Shown: positions 42,414-51,785 of the stretch, piece by piece
Layout of the letters: each line of letters starts with the position of its first letter
Position numbering within the stretch: position 1 is the first letter of the stretch
Translations under genes and position numbers: made by a program
The notes under the pieces: model-generated
The model's database searches: none
The model's input: the letters and a program-made list of their open reading frames with translations, nothing else
Told to the model about the DNA's origin: nothing
DNA from: RGIG7179 sp051893555
GTDB lineage: Bacteria > Bacillota > Clostridia > Peptostreptococcales > Anaerovoracaceae
NCBI GenBank assembly: GCA_051893555.1
Contig: JBJFHL010000004.1
Span: forward strand, 13,807 to 77,806
Length of the DNA: 64,000 nt
Reading direction: 5' to 3'

Positions 42414-43568
42414 TTAATTGATACTTCCATCCCATAACGGCATATTTCGAATATATTCCTCTTGAATTGCCGGCACATAGTAAGCACCATAGTCTGTTAA
42501 ACCATTTTCTCGCCGCATTTCCGGAAGTTCAATATAGAATCGATAATAGGGAAGAAATATTTTTTCGGTGTTGCTTCTCCTGTAAACAAGTTCTGCCTTG
42601 CAAATCAATTCAGCATCCGTGATTGCATAAGGAACGGAAGTAATATAGTGTCCTTCTAATAAAAGCTCATATGCCTCATCGGTTGAAATAACAGGATAAT
42701 CGCCCATTTTTTCCGCACAGGAAAGCCCACTGTAAATTCGGATCAGAGAGAGATTTCCATTTTCATCAGGATAAAATCTGACGAAGTTAAAATTATAGTT
42801 CAAAATATCTTCCAATTCATCTCCGGCGGAATCATATAAAACGTATTCTCGTTCAAAGCGCGGCTCTGTGATATAATTTCCGGCTTCATCATAGTCGTTC
42901 CAGATAATATAGGAACCAGACAGCACCTTTTTCGGTTCGGATAACCCTGTCAGTTCGAAATACTCCTGTGACAGATACTCCAGCACCTGTTCTGCCTCAG
43001 CATCAGTTGTGTCAAATAAAGTAAAGCGATATTCCTCCGGGAGTGTCCGTCCGTTCTCAAACCAAACATCAATTATCCCGTCAGCATAAGCACAAATTTG
43101 CAATTCATCGGTGCTTGCCGTAAGGCACTCCTGCGCTGTTTCAGTATCATAGCTGTCCAAATCCAAAGCAGCTAGTGCAGTTTCCAACCTCTGTTTCATG
43201 TCGGTCTGTGACAAACCAACCGGTTTTCCTGCGGAATCGTAGGAACCGTTCCGGTAGACCGGCAGCACAGAAACTTCCATAGATTCAGACCATGGATTCC
43301 CATTGTTCCATTGTGAAATATCGTAGCCTAACCAACTTTCAAATCCCATTCCGCTATTTTCAAAATCCGGAATTGTCAGCATTTGAAGCCCATCTTTCTC
43401 CGGGGAAGTCACTATTACACCTGCTAAAATCGCTACGACAACACACGCTGCCATAGCTCCCCATTTCATCCAATGGGGCTTCTTTGCTTTCTTCTTGTAG
43501 TTGAGGGCTTCGTCAACGTATTTCGTATCAAGTTCACTCATAGCGTCGGAAAACTTCTTTGCGTTCAT
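42414..43568 (-). CDS. Anti-sigma/regulatory membrane protein partnered with an ECF sigma factor
   Basis: 384 residues. A cytoplasmic N-terminus (MNAKKFSDAMSELDTKYVDE, then a Lys-rich stretch) resembles the sigma-binding part of Clostridial anti-sigma proteins. One membrane segment (about 36-52, MAACVVVAILAGVIV) is followed by a roughly 330-residue acidic extracytoplasmic domain with no family I recognise. It overlaps the sigma gene by four bases, the usual arrangement for such a pair. The external domain would sense an envelope signal. AT-richer than neighbouring chromosomal genes. Confidence 0.8.
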   Translation of the reverse strand: MNAKKFSDAMSELDTKYVDEALNYKKKAKKPHWMKWGAMAACVVVAILAGVIVTSPEKDGLQMLTIPDFENSGMGFESWLGYDISQWNNGNPWSESMEVSVLPVYRNGSYDSAGKPVGLSQTDMKQRLETALAALDLDSYDTETAQECLTASTDELQICAYADGIIDVWFENGRTLPEEYRFTLFDTTDAEAEQVLEYLSQEYFELTGLSEPKKVLSGSYIIWNDYDEAGNYITEPRFEREYVLYDSAGDELEDILNYNFNFVRFYPDENGNLSLIRIYSGLSCAEKMGDYPVISTDEAYELLLEGHYITSVPYAITDAELICKAELVYRRSNTEKIFLPYYRFYIELPEMRRENGLTDYGAYYVPAIQEEYIRNMPLWDGSIN

Positions 43569-44125
43569 ACCAATACCTCTCTTTCTATCAAGTACTGTTT
43601 CATCTTTTCGCGGATACGGGTCAGCCGGACGGAGATGTTTTTCTCCGAAAACCCCATAAGTTCGGCTATGTCTTTGTAGCTGTCGGCAAACCAGTAGCGG
43701 CGTATGAAAATGACGCGGTTTTCGACAGTCAACATATCCAAAAACTCTCCAATGATACAGGCTAACTCTCTGGCTTCGATTTCATCTTCCACGGTTTTCC
43801 GGTCTGCGATACAGCCTTCGATTTCCTCTAATGCAATCTTGTAATGTCCGTTTCGTTTTGCGGCTTCCTTTTTCCAATAGATTTTGAGGGAAACATTCCG
43901 CACGATTTTCGCGATGTATGACAATAACGGGTCAGGGCGTGCCGGGGGAATGGCGTTCCATGCGCCGAAGTAAGCGTCGTTGACACATTCCTCTGCGTCA
44001 TGCCTGTTATTCACGATGTTATATGAGAGATTATGGCAGATTATTCCGTACTTCATGTCCAGTTCATGGATGGCTTGCTCTGATCGTTCAAAGAACATTT
44101 CTATGATTTTTTCATCGTCTATCAT
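43565..44125 (-). CDS. ECF-type RNA polymerase sigma factor
   Basis: 186 residues. Region 2 (about 25-90) has HDAEECVNDAYFGAWNAIPP and ISYIAKIVRN-type sequence; region 4 (about 120-175) has FADSYKDIAELMGFSEKNIS. AAAGGAGG precedes the ATG. It directs polymerase to a small regulon, held inactive by the membrane protein encoded next to it. A possible promoter for the pair is TTGAAA/TAGTAT on the minus strand (44200-44205 and 44176-44181). Base composition suggests acquisition by transfer. Confidence 0.9.
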   Translation of the reverse strand: MIDDEKIIEMFFERSEQAIHELDMKYGIICHNLSYNIVNNRHDAEECVNDAYFGAWNAIPPARPDPLLSYIAKIVRNVSLKIYWKKEAAKRNGHYKIALEEIEGCIADRKTVEDEIEARELACIIGEFLDMLTVENRVIFIRRYWFADSYKDIAELMGFSEKNISVRLTRIREKMKQYLIEREVLV

Positions 44126-44271
44126 CTCACCGCCTCCTTTCCGGCCTCACCTATATACTACGGTTTTAGCGGCGAATACTACATCAGTTCCAAAACTTTT
44201 TTCAAAAAAATTGTACCACACTTCGCGTGAGATTGCTCGCGGAAGCGGACCGGTCGGCCCCTTTGAATGCG

Positions 44272-44528
44272 AAAAATGACGCAAATTCAGACGTCCCAGA
44301 CGAATTTGCGTCATGGACAATCCGGGCATACAGAGCATAAATACAATAAAACGCTTTAATATAAAATAATTACAGTAAAAAATTATAAAAACTGGCAGAA
44401 AGACATGGAAAAGTGCCGTAATTTATGCATTATTGTAAAGATGTCCGTCTGAAAATGGATTTAACACTGAAAAACAGAATTGTTGATGACGCAAAAGGAA
44501 CAATTTTAAACTGTTTGCGTCATTTTTT
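44272..44528 (+). repeat. Four-arm intergenic element, copy C (divergent subtype)
   Basis: Same plan as copies A and B but with another arm sequence. ATGACGCAAATTC (44276-44288) pairs with GAATTTGCGTCAT (44302-44314). About 170 AT-rich bases follow, then ATGACGCAAA (44486-44495) pairs with TTTGCGTCAT (44514-44523) and a T run. The 19 bases after the first hairpin differ from A and B only by transitions (YATRGAYRATCYRGGYATR). The element fills the gap between the ECF sigma gene and the LysR gene; nothing else is seen there. Confidence 0.8.
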
Positions 44529-44551
44529 GATGTCCGGAAACCTCTGCGGCT

Positions 44552-45454
44552 TCAAATACCTATGGCAGAAACTCCTGCGGCGTCGTGATTGCGGATCCAA
44601 AGCAGAGCATGATCCACAAAGGTCTGCACCGAGTTGGTGCAGGGCTCGCCACCTCGCACTGCAATGACGATGTCCATGAACTCTTCTTTGTCCAGGGGAA
44701 GGCTCACCACAGGAGCAGGTGCTATTTCTGCCAGACTCTGTGGAACGAGACAAAATCCGAAGCCCTTTGCCACCAGTGCCATGGCGCTGTAGTCGTTGTC
44801 CACCTGAAACCGGATATCGGCTTGCACACCGTTTTTTATAAAAATGTCTTCAATCATTTTTTCACCACACCCGGCCACATACGGATGCTTTCCCAGTTCT
44901 TTCACCGGAAATGAATTCCTCTCTGCGAGAGGGTCCGACGGAGAAACAATGGCCACGATAGGGACGCTGGCGAGAGGATGGATTTTGAGGTCTGATTCCA
45001 CCGGAGTCACGTAGATCCCGCAGTCCACCTCCCCCCGGCGCAGCATTTCCCGCCCTTCCAGGTCATCATCATACATAACGATCTCGATCCGGACTTCCGG
45101 GTAGACTTGCCGAAACTGTGCAATGATTCCGGGCAGCCAGAGGACGGACACGCTGTTGAAGGCGGCCACCCGGATTGTCCCAGTATCCATGTGGCGGATC
45201 TCCCGGGCTTTTGCATATAGAGCCTCTTCAATGTTTTTCAATTGCCGGAACCACGGCAAAATTTCTTTTCCTTCATTGGACAGCATGACACCGCCGTATT
45301 TCCGGTAAAACAGCTTGATGCCCAGTTCTTCTTCCGTTTTCTGTACGATATACCGGATACCGGCACCGGTGTAGCCAAGTTCCTCTGCAGCTTTTTGAAA
45401 GCTTCCGAGCTCTGCGATGGCAAGCACCACGCGGACACTGTCTTTTCCTACCAT
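44552..45454 (-). CDS. LysR-family transcriptional regulator
   Basis: 300 residues from the ATG at 45454 (a TTG at 45493 would add 13). The N-terminal HTH is VLAIAELGSFQKAAEELGYT, followed by a LysR substrate-binding domain with IRVAAFNSVSVLWLPGIIAQ and GKHPYVAGCGEKM. Divergent from the antiporter gene with about 105 bp between starts, so it probably controls that gene in response to a small ligand. The ribosome site is weak. Confidence 0.9.
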   Translation of the reverse strand: MVGKDSVRVVLAIAELGSFQKAAEELGYTGAGIRYIVQKTEEELGIKLFYRKYGGVMLSNEGKEILPWFRQLKNIEEALYAKAREIRHMDTGTIRVAAFNSVSVLWLPGIIAQFRQVYPEVRIEIVMYDDDLEGREMLRRGEVDCGIYVTPVESDLKIHPLASVPIVAIVSPSDPLAERNSFPVKELGKHPYVAGCGEKMIEDIFIKNGVQADIRFQVDNDYSAMALVAKGFGFCLVPQSLAEIAPAPVVSLPLDKEEFMDIVIAVRGGEPCTNSVQTFVDHALLWIRNHDAAGVSAIGI

Positions 45455-45558
45455 AATAAAAAGCTCAACTTTCGTTTTTATAAAATAATACAAGTTTTTC
45501 TTTCTTTGATAATTATAGTATACTGTAAGCAGAAAAACAAGGAAAGGAAAGGGGAACT

Positions 45559-46899
45559 ATGGGAAATCTGATTTCATTTCTTCCGATTACTGTATTGCTG
45601 ATTTTTGCTGTTTCCACACGTAAGATGGCAGAGTCTATGATTGCCGCGGCTGCCGTGGCGTTGCTTTTGCTCCACCGGTCGAATCTGGTTCGGGGCACGT
45701 TGGATTCCTTTTACGAGACGTTTTCCAATGATTCGTTTCAGTTCTGCGTTCTGATTGTGTTTTGTTTCGGGATTGTGATTCGTCTGTTTCAGGAGTCCGG
45801 AGGACTGCAGGGCTTCGCGGCATGGCTGCGAAACTATATGAAGGGACCGAAAAGCACACTGGTTTTCTGCTGGCTGCTTTCTGCGGTGCTTTTTGTGGAT
45901 GAGTACCTGAATGCGCTGACGGTGGGGTTTTCCATGAGCGGCATCACGGACAGCAACAAAATCCCCAGGGAACACCTGGCACTGCAGGTGCACCTGATGG
46001 CATGCAGCCTTTGCATGACCATTCCTCTGACAAGCTGGACCGCTTTTACCATCGGGCTGATCGGGGACTATGGAATGGGCTTTTCGGATTATCTGAAAGC
46101 TGTTCCGCTGATGTTCTATCCTGTGATGTCCGTGGTGCTTTGCCTGCTGCTGGCGCTGGGCGTGTTTCCAAAGCTGGGAAAACTGAAGACAGCCTATGAC
46201 AGAATAGGCTCCGGCGGCCCGGCATTTCTGGAAGAAGAAAAAGAAACGTCGCTGGTGGATCTGGGCAAACCGGATGAATCGAAAATCGCGTCACCCATCT
46301 ATCTGCTTTTGCCGCTGCTTACCATGACAGGTGGGACGCTGTATTTTGACATGAATCTTGCGGCAGGCATGCTGGTGACCATTGTGTGTCAGTTTGTTCT
46401 GTATGTGTTGGGGAAGCGAATGACGGTATCGGATTTCTTTCAGTATTTCTTTGACGGTGCGGGTTCCATGCTCATGATCAATATCGTTCTTTTCTTTGGT
46501 TTCATTCTGAGCGATGCCAACGAAAAGCTTGGACTGTTCGATACTGTGATCCGCCTGGTCAGTTCGTCCGTACCGGGGGCGGTGATTCCGGTTCTGACGT
46601 TTTTCATCGTGGGTTTCATCGTTTTCGCATCAGGGACCTGCTGGATCGTCATGTTGATTACCATGCCGATTTTCATTCCGCTGGCTGCTGCGGCCGGGGC
46701 GTCACAGATTCTGACCCTGGCAGCACTGATGAGCGGCGTAGGTGCCGGATACACGCTGTGCTTTTATGCGGATACGGTATTCATGACCACCGCAAGCACG
46801 GGTGTAGGAAATATCACCATCATTCAGACGATTCTACCGTACTCGGTCATCATGATGGCCATTTCCGGTCTCGGGTATCTGGCGCTGGGATGCATGTAA
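45559..46899 (+). CDS. NhaC-type Na+/H+ antiporter family protein
   Basis: 446 residues, about eleven hydrophobic segments. Family blocks: FVDEYLNALTVGFSMSGITD, PLTSWTAFTIGLIGDYGMG, FASGTCWIVMLITMPIFIPL and ASTGVGNITIIQT. The group exchanges Na+ or organic acids for protons; NhaC relatives also include malate-lactate and amino-acid antiporters, so the substrate is open. AAAGGGG precedes the ATG. Adjacent divergent LysR gene suggests substrate induction. Confidence 0.87.
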   Translation: MGNLISFLPITVLLIFAVSTRKMAESMIAAAAVALLLLHRSNLVRGTLDSFYETFSNDSFQFCVLIVFCFGIVIRLFQESGGLQGFAAWLRNYMKGPKSTLVFCWLLSAVLFVDEYLNALTVGFSMSGITDSNKIPREHLALQVHLMACSLCMTIPLTSWTAFTIGLIGDYGMGFSDYLKAVPLMFYPVMSVVLCLLLALGVFPKLGKLKTAYDRIGSGGPAFLEEEKETSLVDLGKPDESKIASPIYLLLPLLTMTGGTLYFDMNLAAGMLVTIVCQFVLYVLGKRMTVSDFFQYFFDGAGSMLMINIVLFFGFILSDANEKLGLFDTVIRLVSSSVPGAVIPVLTFFIVGFIVFASGTCWIVMLITMPIFIPLAAAAGASQILTLAALMSGVGAGYTLCFYADTVFMTTASTGVGNITIIQTILPYSVIMMAISGLGYLALGCM

Positions 46900-46908
46900 C
46901 AGAGTTTT

Positions 46909-47171
46909 GCAAGGCAAAAGGGACGCCAATGCGGGATTTTCGAAGCCTTTGGCGTGTATAGATGATCTAGGTATGCATGAAAAAATAGATAATATAAACA
47001 AAAATTAATAAAAATTACTGTAAATAAATATAAAATAGAGAAATAAATGTACAATGTACGAAAAAAATCAGAGAAATTCATCAGAAAAACGGAAACTGCG
47101 CAGTGATTTTTCGTGAAATCTGGTCAACCGGGACGCCAACGGACTCAATAATAGTCATTTGGCGTCCTTTT
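46909..47171 (+). repeat. Four-arm intergenic element, copy B
   Basis: Left hairpin GGGACGCCAA (46920-46929) with TTGGCG (46949-46954); the 27 nt at 46949-46975 are identical to copy A. A 150-bp AT-rich interior follows, then GGGACGCCAA (47130-47139) with TTGGCGTCC (47159-47167) and TTTT. The loop of the right hairpin carries a small inner stem (GACT/AGTC); copy A has ATCGA/TCGAT at the same place. It starts ten bases after the antiporter stop. Confidence 0.85.
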
Positions 47172-47240
47172 GGGCTGACAGGATTGCGGTCCGAGCAGGA
47201 AACCCGGATGCATAGGAATCCAGACAGACGGGAAACCCGA

Positions 47241-47302
47241 CAGCCAAGGAACACGGCGCACAGAAACCCGGCAGCAAAGGAACACAGCGCACAGAAACCC
47301 GG
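47241..47302 (+). repeat. Two tandem 31-bp units before the aroF promoter
   Basis: Units 47241-47271 and 47272-47302 match at 29 of 31 positions; the second ends one base before the -35 box of aroF. Could hold paired operator sites or be a neutral expansion. Confidence 0.75.
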
Positions 47303-47303
47303 C

Positions 47304-47332
47304 TTGACAACCGGTGCGGGACGTGGTAAAGT
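47304..47332 (+). promoter_or_regulatory. Promoter of the shikimate operon
   Basis: TTGACA (47304-47309), spacer 17, TAAAGT (47327-47332). The 130-nt leader has no T-box AGGGTGG element; a weak CCGAA/TTCGG stem lies near 47392-47416. Confidence 0.7.
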
Positions 47333-47464
47333 GGAGATAATAAATTTTGCGAATTTTCTGAAAATTTTGAATGAAGAGAGAGCCACAAACCCGAAAAAAA
47401 CCTCTTTTTATTCGGAACGTTTTAGAGTAAAATAGTGAAGTAAGAGAAACAAAGGAGCATAAAA

Positions 47465-48466
47465 ATGATCGCAGTATTAAAGAAAGAAACGACGGACAAG
47501 CAGCTGCACGACCTGATCGACTGGCTGGAGTCCATGGATCTGAAAGTACATCTTTCCAAGGGAGATTACACCACCATCGTGGGGTTGGTTGGAGATACAT
47601 CAAACATTGACCGGGAACTGCTGGAAAGCCTGGACATCGTGGAATCGGTGAAGACCATTTCGGAGCCGTTCAAGAAGGCCAACCGGAAATTTCACCCGAA
47701 GGACACCGTGGTGGACGTGGGCGGCGTGAAAGTCGGCGGCGGAAATTTCGCGGTGATGGCAGGACCTTGTTCGGTGGAAACGCCGGAACAGATCGAAGAA
47801 GTGGCCCGGGGCGTGAAAGAGGCGGGCGCGTCGATTTTGCGGGGTGGAGCGTTTAAGCCGAGAACCTCGCCGTATGATTTCCAGGGATTGAAGCATGAAG
47901 GCATCGAACTGCTGGAGCATGCCAAGGAGCACACGGGCCTTCCAATCGTGACGGAGATCATGAACCCGAACCATCTGCCGATGTTTGAGCACGTGGATCT
48001 GATCCAGGTGGGCGCGCGGAACATGCAGAATTTCGAGCTGCTGAAGGAACTGGGAAAGATCGACAAGCCGATTTTGCTGAAGCGGGGCATGGCCAACACC
48101 ATCAAGGAGTGGCTCATGAGTGCGGAATACATCATGGCCGGCGGCAACGAAAACATCATTTTATGTGAGCGGGGCATCCGGACTTTCGAGACATATACGA
48201 GAAATACGCTGGATCTTTCGGCGATTCCTGTGCTGAAGGAACTGACCCATCTGCCGGTCATCGTGGATCCGAGTCATGCCACGGGGGTGGCGCGGTATGT
48301 GAAGCCGATGGCGCTGGCGGCGGTGGCTGCGGGAGCCGACGGGCTGATGATCGAGGTGCACAACAATCCGTCCAAGGCCCTTTGCGACGGGGCCCAGTCT
48401 CTGACGCCGGCACAGTTTGCTGACGTAATGGCGGGCGTGCATCAGCTTCGTGAGGTGATGAAATGA
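47465..48466 (+). CDS. aroF: 3-deoxy-7-phosphoheptulonate synthase (class I-beta)
   Basis: First shikimate-pathway enzyme, joining phosphoenolpyruvate and erythrose 4-phosphate; 333 residues. The N-terminal 70 residues form the ferredoxin-like regulatory domain of this class (MIAVLKKETTDKQLHDLIDW). The barrel has MAGPCSVETPEQIEEVARGV, LRGGAFKPRTSPYDFQG, GARNMQNFELLKE and VDPSHATG. AAAGGAG precedes the ATG. Feedback control through the N-terminal domain is known for the family. Heads a six-gene operon and ends overlapping tyrA by four bases. Confidence 0.95.
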   Translation: MIAVLKKETTDKQLHDLIDWLESMDLKVHLSKGDYTTIVGLVGDTSNIDRELLESLDIVESVKTISEPFKKANRKFHPKDTVVDVGGVKVGGGNFAVMAGPCSVETPEQIEEVARGVKEAGASILRGGAFKPRTSPYDFQGLKHEGIELLEHAKEHTGLPIVTEIMNPNHLPMFEHVDLIQVGARNMQNFELLKELGKIDKPILLKRGMANTIKEWLMSAEYIMAGGNENIILCERGIRTFETYTRNTLDLSAIPVLKELTHLPVIVDPSHATGVARYVKPMALAAVAAGADGLMIEVHNNPSKALCDGAQSLTPAQFADVMAGVHQLREVMK

Positions 48467-49341
48467 CAGAGACAGACAAAACACAGGAAATGACCGTCGG
48501 CGTGGTAGGTCTGGGGCTCATCGGCGGTTCGGTGGCCAAGGCATATAAGGCGGCAGGCTATCGGGTGCTGGGTGCGGACCGGGATGCGAAAATTCTGGGT
48601 TTTGCCCGGCTGGCTGGAGTCATCGACGAGGTGCTGGAGCCGGAGCTTAACCTGGGACAATGTGATCTGGTGTTTCTGGCCGCCTATCCGGGTGCCGTCA
48701 TAGAATATGTAAAGGCAAACGCCGGCCGGTTCAATAAGGATGGGCTGGTCATGGATTGCTGCGGCGTGAAGAAGGCGGTCTGCGAGGCCTGCTTCCCGGT
48801 GGCCGAGGAATACGGGTTTACCTTTGTGGGCGGTCATCCCATGGCAGGCACCGAGCGGTCAGGGCTCAAAGTCTCCCGTGCCGATCTCTTTCAGGGGGCG
48901 TCCATGGTGGTGGTTCCGCCGGTGTTCGACGACATCCGGCTGCTGGCCCGGGTGAAGGAGGCGCTGAAGCCCATGGGGTTTGCCCGGTTCAAAATCACCC
49001 GTGCAGACCATCATGACCAGATGATCGCGTACACCTCCCAGCTGTCCCATATCGCGTCCAACGCTTTCGTCAAGAGTCCGTCGGCGCTGGAGGAAGAGGG
49101 CTACAGCGGCGGCAGCTTCCGGGATCTGACCCGGGTGGCTTATCTGAATGAAACGATGTGGACCGAGCTGTTCATGTATAATAAGGAAGCGCTTCTGACG
49201 GAACTGGATATTTTGCTGGGAAGCCTGCAGGAATACCGGGACGCTATCGCCGCGGAAGACCGGGAGACCTTGGAGCAGCTTCTGCGGGACGGCCGGGAGC
49301 GCAAAGAAGAACTGGAGAAGAAACGACCGGAGAAAAAATAA
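48463..49341 (+). CDS. tyrA: Prephenate dehydrogenase
   Basis: Oxidative decarboxylation of prephenate toward tyrosine; 292 residues, without chorismate mutase or ACT domain. NAD site VGVVGLGLIGGSVAKAYKAA; catalytic and substrate segment GGHPMAGTERSGL; ITRADHHDQMIAYTSQLSH later. The start lies within the aroF stop region (ATGA overlap) and the stop overlaps the aroB start, so translation is coupled. Confidence 0.93.
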   Translation: MTETDKTQEMTVGVVGLGLIGGSVAKAYKAAGYRVLGADRDAKILGFARLAGVIDEVLEPELNLGQCDLVFLAAYPGAVIEYVKANAGRFNKDGLVMDCCGVKKAVCEACFPVAEEYGFTFVGGHPMAGTERSGLKVSRADLFQGASMVVVPPVFDDIRLLARVKEALKPMGFARFKITRADHHDQMIAYTSQLSHIASNAFVKSPSALEEEGYSGGSFRDLTRVAYLNETMWTELFMYNKEALLTELDILLGSLQEYRDAIAAEDRETLEQLLRDGRERKEELEKKRPEKK

Positions 49342-50432
49342 TGAAAAAAACCATTCATGTAGATACAGCGCGTCCCTACGACGTGCACATCGGGGCAGGC
49401 CTGCTGGACAAACTTGCAGACCTGCTGCCGGAAAAAATCAGAACCGTGGCAGGCCGTGGCGGCAAGGCGGTTCTGCTGACGGATGAACATGTGGATCCTT
49501 TGTATGGCGATCGTACGGCGCAAAATCTGTCCGCCCTGGGTTTTCAGGTGCTGCGGACGGTGGTGCCGGCGGGGGAAACGGCGAAAAGCGGAGATTGCTA
49601 TCTCCGCCAGCTTTCTTTCATGGCCGAAAATCATGTGTCCAGACAGGATGTGATTTTCGCCCTGGGAGGCGGTGTGGTTGGAGATCTTTCGGGATTTCTG
49701 GCTGCGACCTATCAGCGGGGGATTCCTTTTGTGCAGCTTCCCACCACCCTGCTCTCCGCAGTGGATTCTTCGGTAGGTGGAAAGACGGCCATCAACCTGC
49801 CGGAGGGAAAAAATCTGGTGGGAGCCTTTTATCAGCCTGCGGCGGTGATTATGGACACGGACACCCTGGATACGCTGGAACCATCGGTATTTGCCGATGG
49901 ATGCGCAGAGGTGATCAAATACGGTATGATCTGGGATGCGGATCTTTATAATCGTCTTACAGAGAAGGTGCTGCCGGCATGCTGCAGCGACAAGGAACTG
50001 CTGGCGGAGATCATCGCAGCCTGCGTGGATATCAAGCGGCAGGTGGTGGTGCAGGATGAACTGGACAAGGGGCTGCGGAATCTGCTGAATTTCGGCCATA
50101 CCATCGGCCATTCCATCGAAAAAAACAGCGGATTTGAAATTTCTCACGGCAGTGCGGTGGCCATGGGCATGGCCATGGTGACGAAAGCTGCAGAAGAGGA
50201 CGGAACCTGTGAAGCAGGTACGGCAGACGGACTGAAGAGGCTGCTGGAGGCATACGGCCTTCCGACAGAAGCGCCGTTTACCACGGAGCAGCTTCTGGCA
50301 GGCATGCTTTCGGATAAGAAAATTGAGGGCAGAGAGATCAACCTGATCCTGCCGCGAAAGATCGGGGACTGCTTTATCAGTCACATGGATGTGGAGCAGG
50401 CGCAGAAACTGCTGGCAGGAGGGAGAGCATAG
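49341..50432 (+). CDS. aroB: 3-dehydroquinate synthase
   Basis: Second shikimate step, 363 residues. NAD and substrate motifs: ALGGGVVGDLSGFLAATYQR, LLSAVDSSVGGKTAINLPEG, zinc ligands in NFGHTIGHSIEK and the glutamate of DGCAEVIKYGMI. Ends in a Gly/Arg-rich tail and abuts aroA directly (no spacer), with GGAGGG inside its own 3' end as ribosome site for aroA. Confidence 0.96.
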   Translation: MKKTIHVDTARPYDVHIGAGLLDKLADLLPEKIRTVAGRGGKAVLLTDEHVDPLYGDRTAQNLSALGFQVLRTVVPAGETAKSGDCYLRQLSFMAENHVSRQDVIFALGGGVVGDLSGFLAATYQRGIPFVQLPTTLLSAVDSSVGGKTAINLPEGKNLVGAFYQPAAVIMDTDTLDTLEPSVFADGCAEVIKYGMIWDADLYNRLTEKVLPACCSDKELLAEIIAACVDIKRQVVVQDELDKGLRNLLNFGHTIGHSIEKNSGFEISHGSAVAMGMAMVTKAAEEDGTCEAGTADGLKRLLEAYGLPTEAPFTTEQLLAGMLSDKKIEGREINLILPRKIGDCFISHMDVEQAQKLLAGGRA

Positions 50433-51785
50433 ATGGAAGTCAGACTGGATAACAGAAAACTCACCGGAACGGTGAAGGTCATACAGTCCAAGTCCTTTGC
50501 CCACCGGATTTTGCTGGCGGCGGCACTGTCGAAGATCACATCCGGGGTGGAAACGGAAGTGAAGCTGGAGACCATCAGCGAGGACATGGAGGCGACCCGG
50601 CGGGTCATCACGGCCATGGAGCGGGGTGAGAACCTGCTGGACTGCGGTGAAAGTGGTACGACCCTGCGGTTCATGGTGCCGGTCTGCGGCGCGCTGCAGG
50701 GAAGACGGCAGGTGGGAGATGTGCCCGGAAAAATTCGGTTCACCGGTCGGGGCAGGCTGATGCAGCGGCCCATGGGACCTTTGTTTGAAGCCATGGCACC
50801 CCACGGCGTCAGAGCCTTCTATGAAGACGGGCAGCTGGTGCTCACTGGCGGACTGACTGCAGGGGAATACTTCATTGCAGCCAATGTGTCTTCTCAGTAC
50901 ATCAGCGGGTTGCTGTTTGCACTGCCTCTGCTGGAAGGAGACAGCGTGCTGAATCTGACGGGCAAGGTGGAGTCCCGCCCGTACATCGATATTACCCTGG
51001 ATGTGCTGAGGCAGTTCGGGATACGGATTGAAGAGGATGTGCCGGAGGCGCAGGACGCACCGGATGAGCCGGTAAACAGGGAAACCGGGAAGGATGCACC
51101 GGTCACCTGCCGGTTCCGCATTCCGGGCGGACAGGTTTACCGGGGACCGGCCTCCATGGATGTGGAAGGCGACTGGTCCAATGCGGCCTTCTGGCTGGCG
51201 GCCGGCGCCGCAGGCGGCGGCCCGGTGACGGTGACGGGACTGAATCTTCGGTCGGTACAGGGGGATATGGCTATCTGTCAGGTGCTGCGGCAGTTTGGCG
51301 CAGCTGTGGAAGAAGATGCGGCAGCGGGCAGCGTTACCTGTAGCTGCACGGATGGCACGCAGCTTCATGGAGCGGAAATCGATGTGGCAGATATTCCGGA
51401 TGCGGTACCGGTTCTTTCGGTGGTTGCGGCAGCGGCAGCCGGGGACACCAGAATCTATAACGCGGGGCGGTTGCGGATCAAGGAAAGCGACCGGCTGCAG
51501 ACAGTGACCGCCATGCTGCAGGCACTGGGCTGCCCGGTGGAAGAAGGAGAAGATTTCCTGGTGATTCACGGCCAGGGCTGCGGTGGACAGGACGGAGGAA
51601 AACATCTGGCCGGCGGCACCGTAGACGGCGCCGGCGACCACCGAATTGTTATGAGTGCAGCGGTGGCAGCAGCCATTTGCAGCGGACCGGTGGTAATCAC
51701 AGGCGCAGAAGCAGTCAATAAATCCTATCCGGGATTCTTCAGGGAGAGAGAAACATTATGGGAAGCACATACGGAAAAAAACTGA
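50433..51785 (+). CDS. aroA: 3-phosphoshikimate 1-carboxyvinyltransferase (EPSP synthase)
   Basis: 450 residues. Substrate motifs: VIQSKSFAHRILLAAALS (SKS..R), DCGESGTTLRFMVPV, ANVSSQYISGLLFALPLL, RLRIKESDRLQTV and DHRIVMSAAVAAA. The GESGTTLR form rather than GNAGT places it outside the classic glyphosate-sensitive type, as in many Clostridia. An acidic stretch near residue 205 (EAQDAPDEPVNRETGKDAP) is longer than usual. Overlaps the next gene by 28 bases. Confidence 0.94.
   Translation: MEVRLDNRKLTGTVKVIQSKSFAHRILLAAALSKITSGVETEVKLETISEDMEATRRVITAMERGENLLDCGESGTTLRFMVPVCGALQGRRQVGDVPGKIRFTGRGRLMQRPMGPLFEAMAPHGVRAFYEDGQLVLTGGLTAGEYFIAANVSSQYISGLLFALPLLEGDSVLNLTGKVESRPYIDITLDVLRQFGIRIEEDVPEAQDAPDEPVNRETGKDAPVTCRFRIPGGQVYRGPASMDVEGDWSNAAFWLAAGAAGGGPVTVTGLNLRSVQGDMAICQVLRQFGAAVEEDAAAGSVTCSCTDGTQLHGAEIDVADIPDAVPVLSVVAAAAAGDTRIYNAGRLRIKESDRLQTVTAMLQALGCPVEEGEDFLVIHGQGCGGQDGGKHLAGGTVDGAGDHRIVMSAAVAAAICSGPVVITGAEAVNKSYPGFFRERETLWEAHTEKN

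Noticed and set aside
44425..44667. 80-residue ORF on the plus strand near the LysR gene
   Set aside because: It runs through the right hairpin of element C and then antisense to lysR, with no family resemblance.
47333..47464. T-box leader for the aromatic operon
   Set aside because: No AGGGTGG-type element and no terminator/antiterminator pair is seen.
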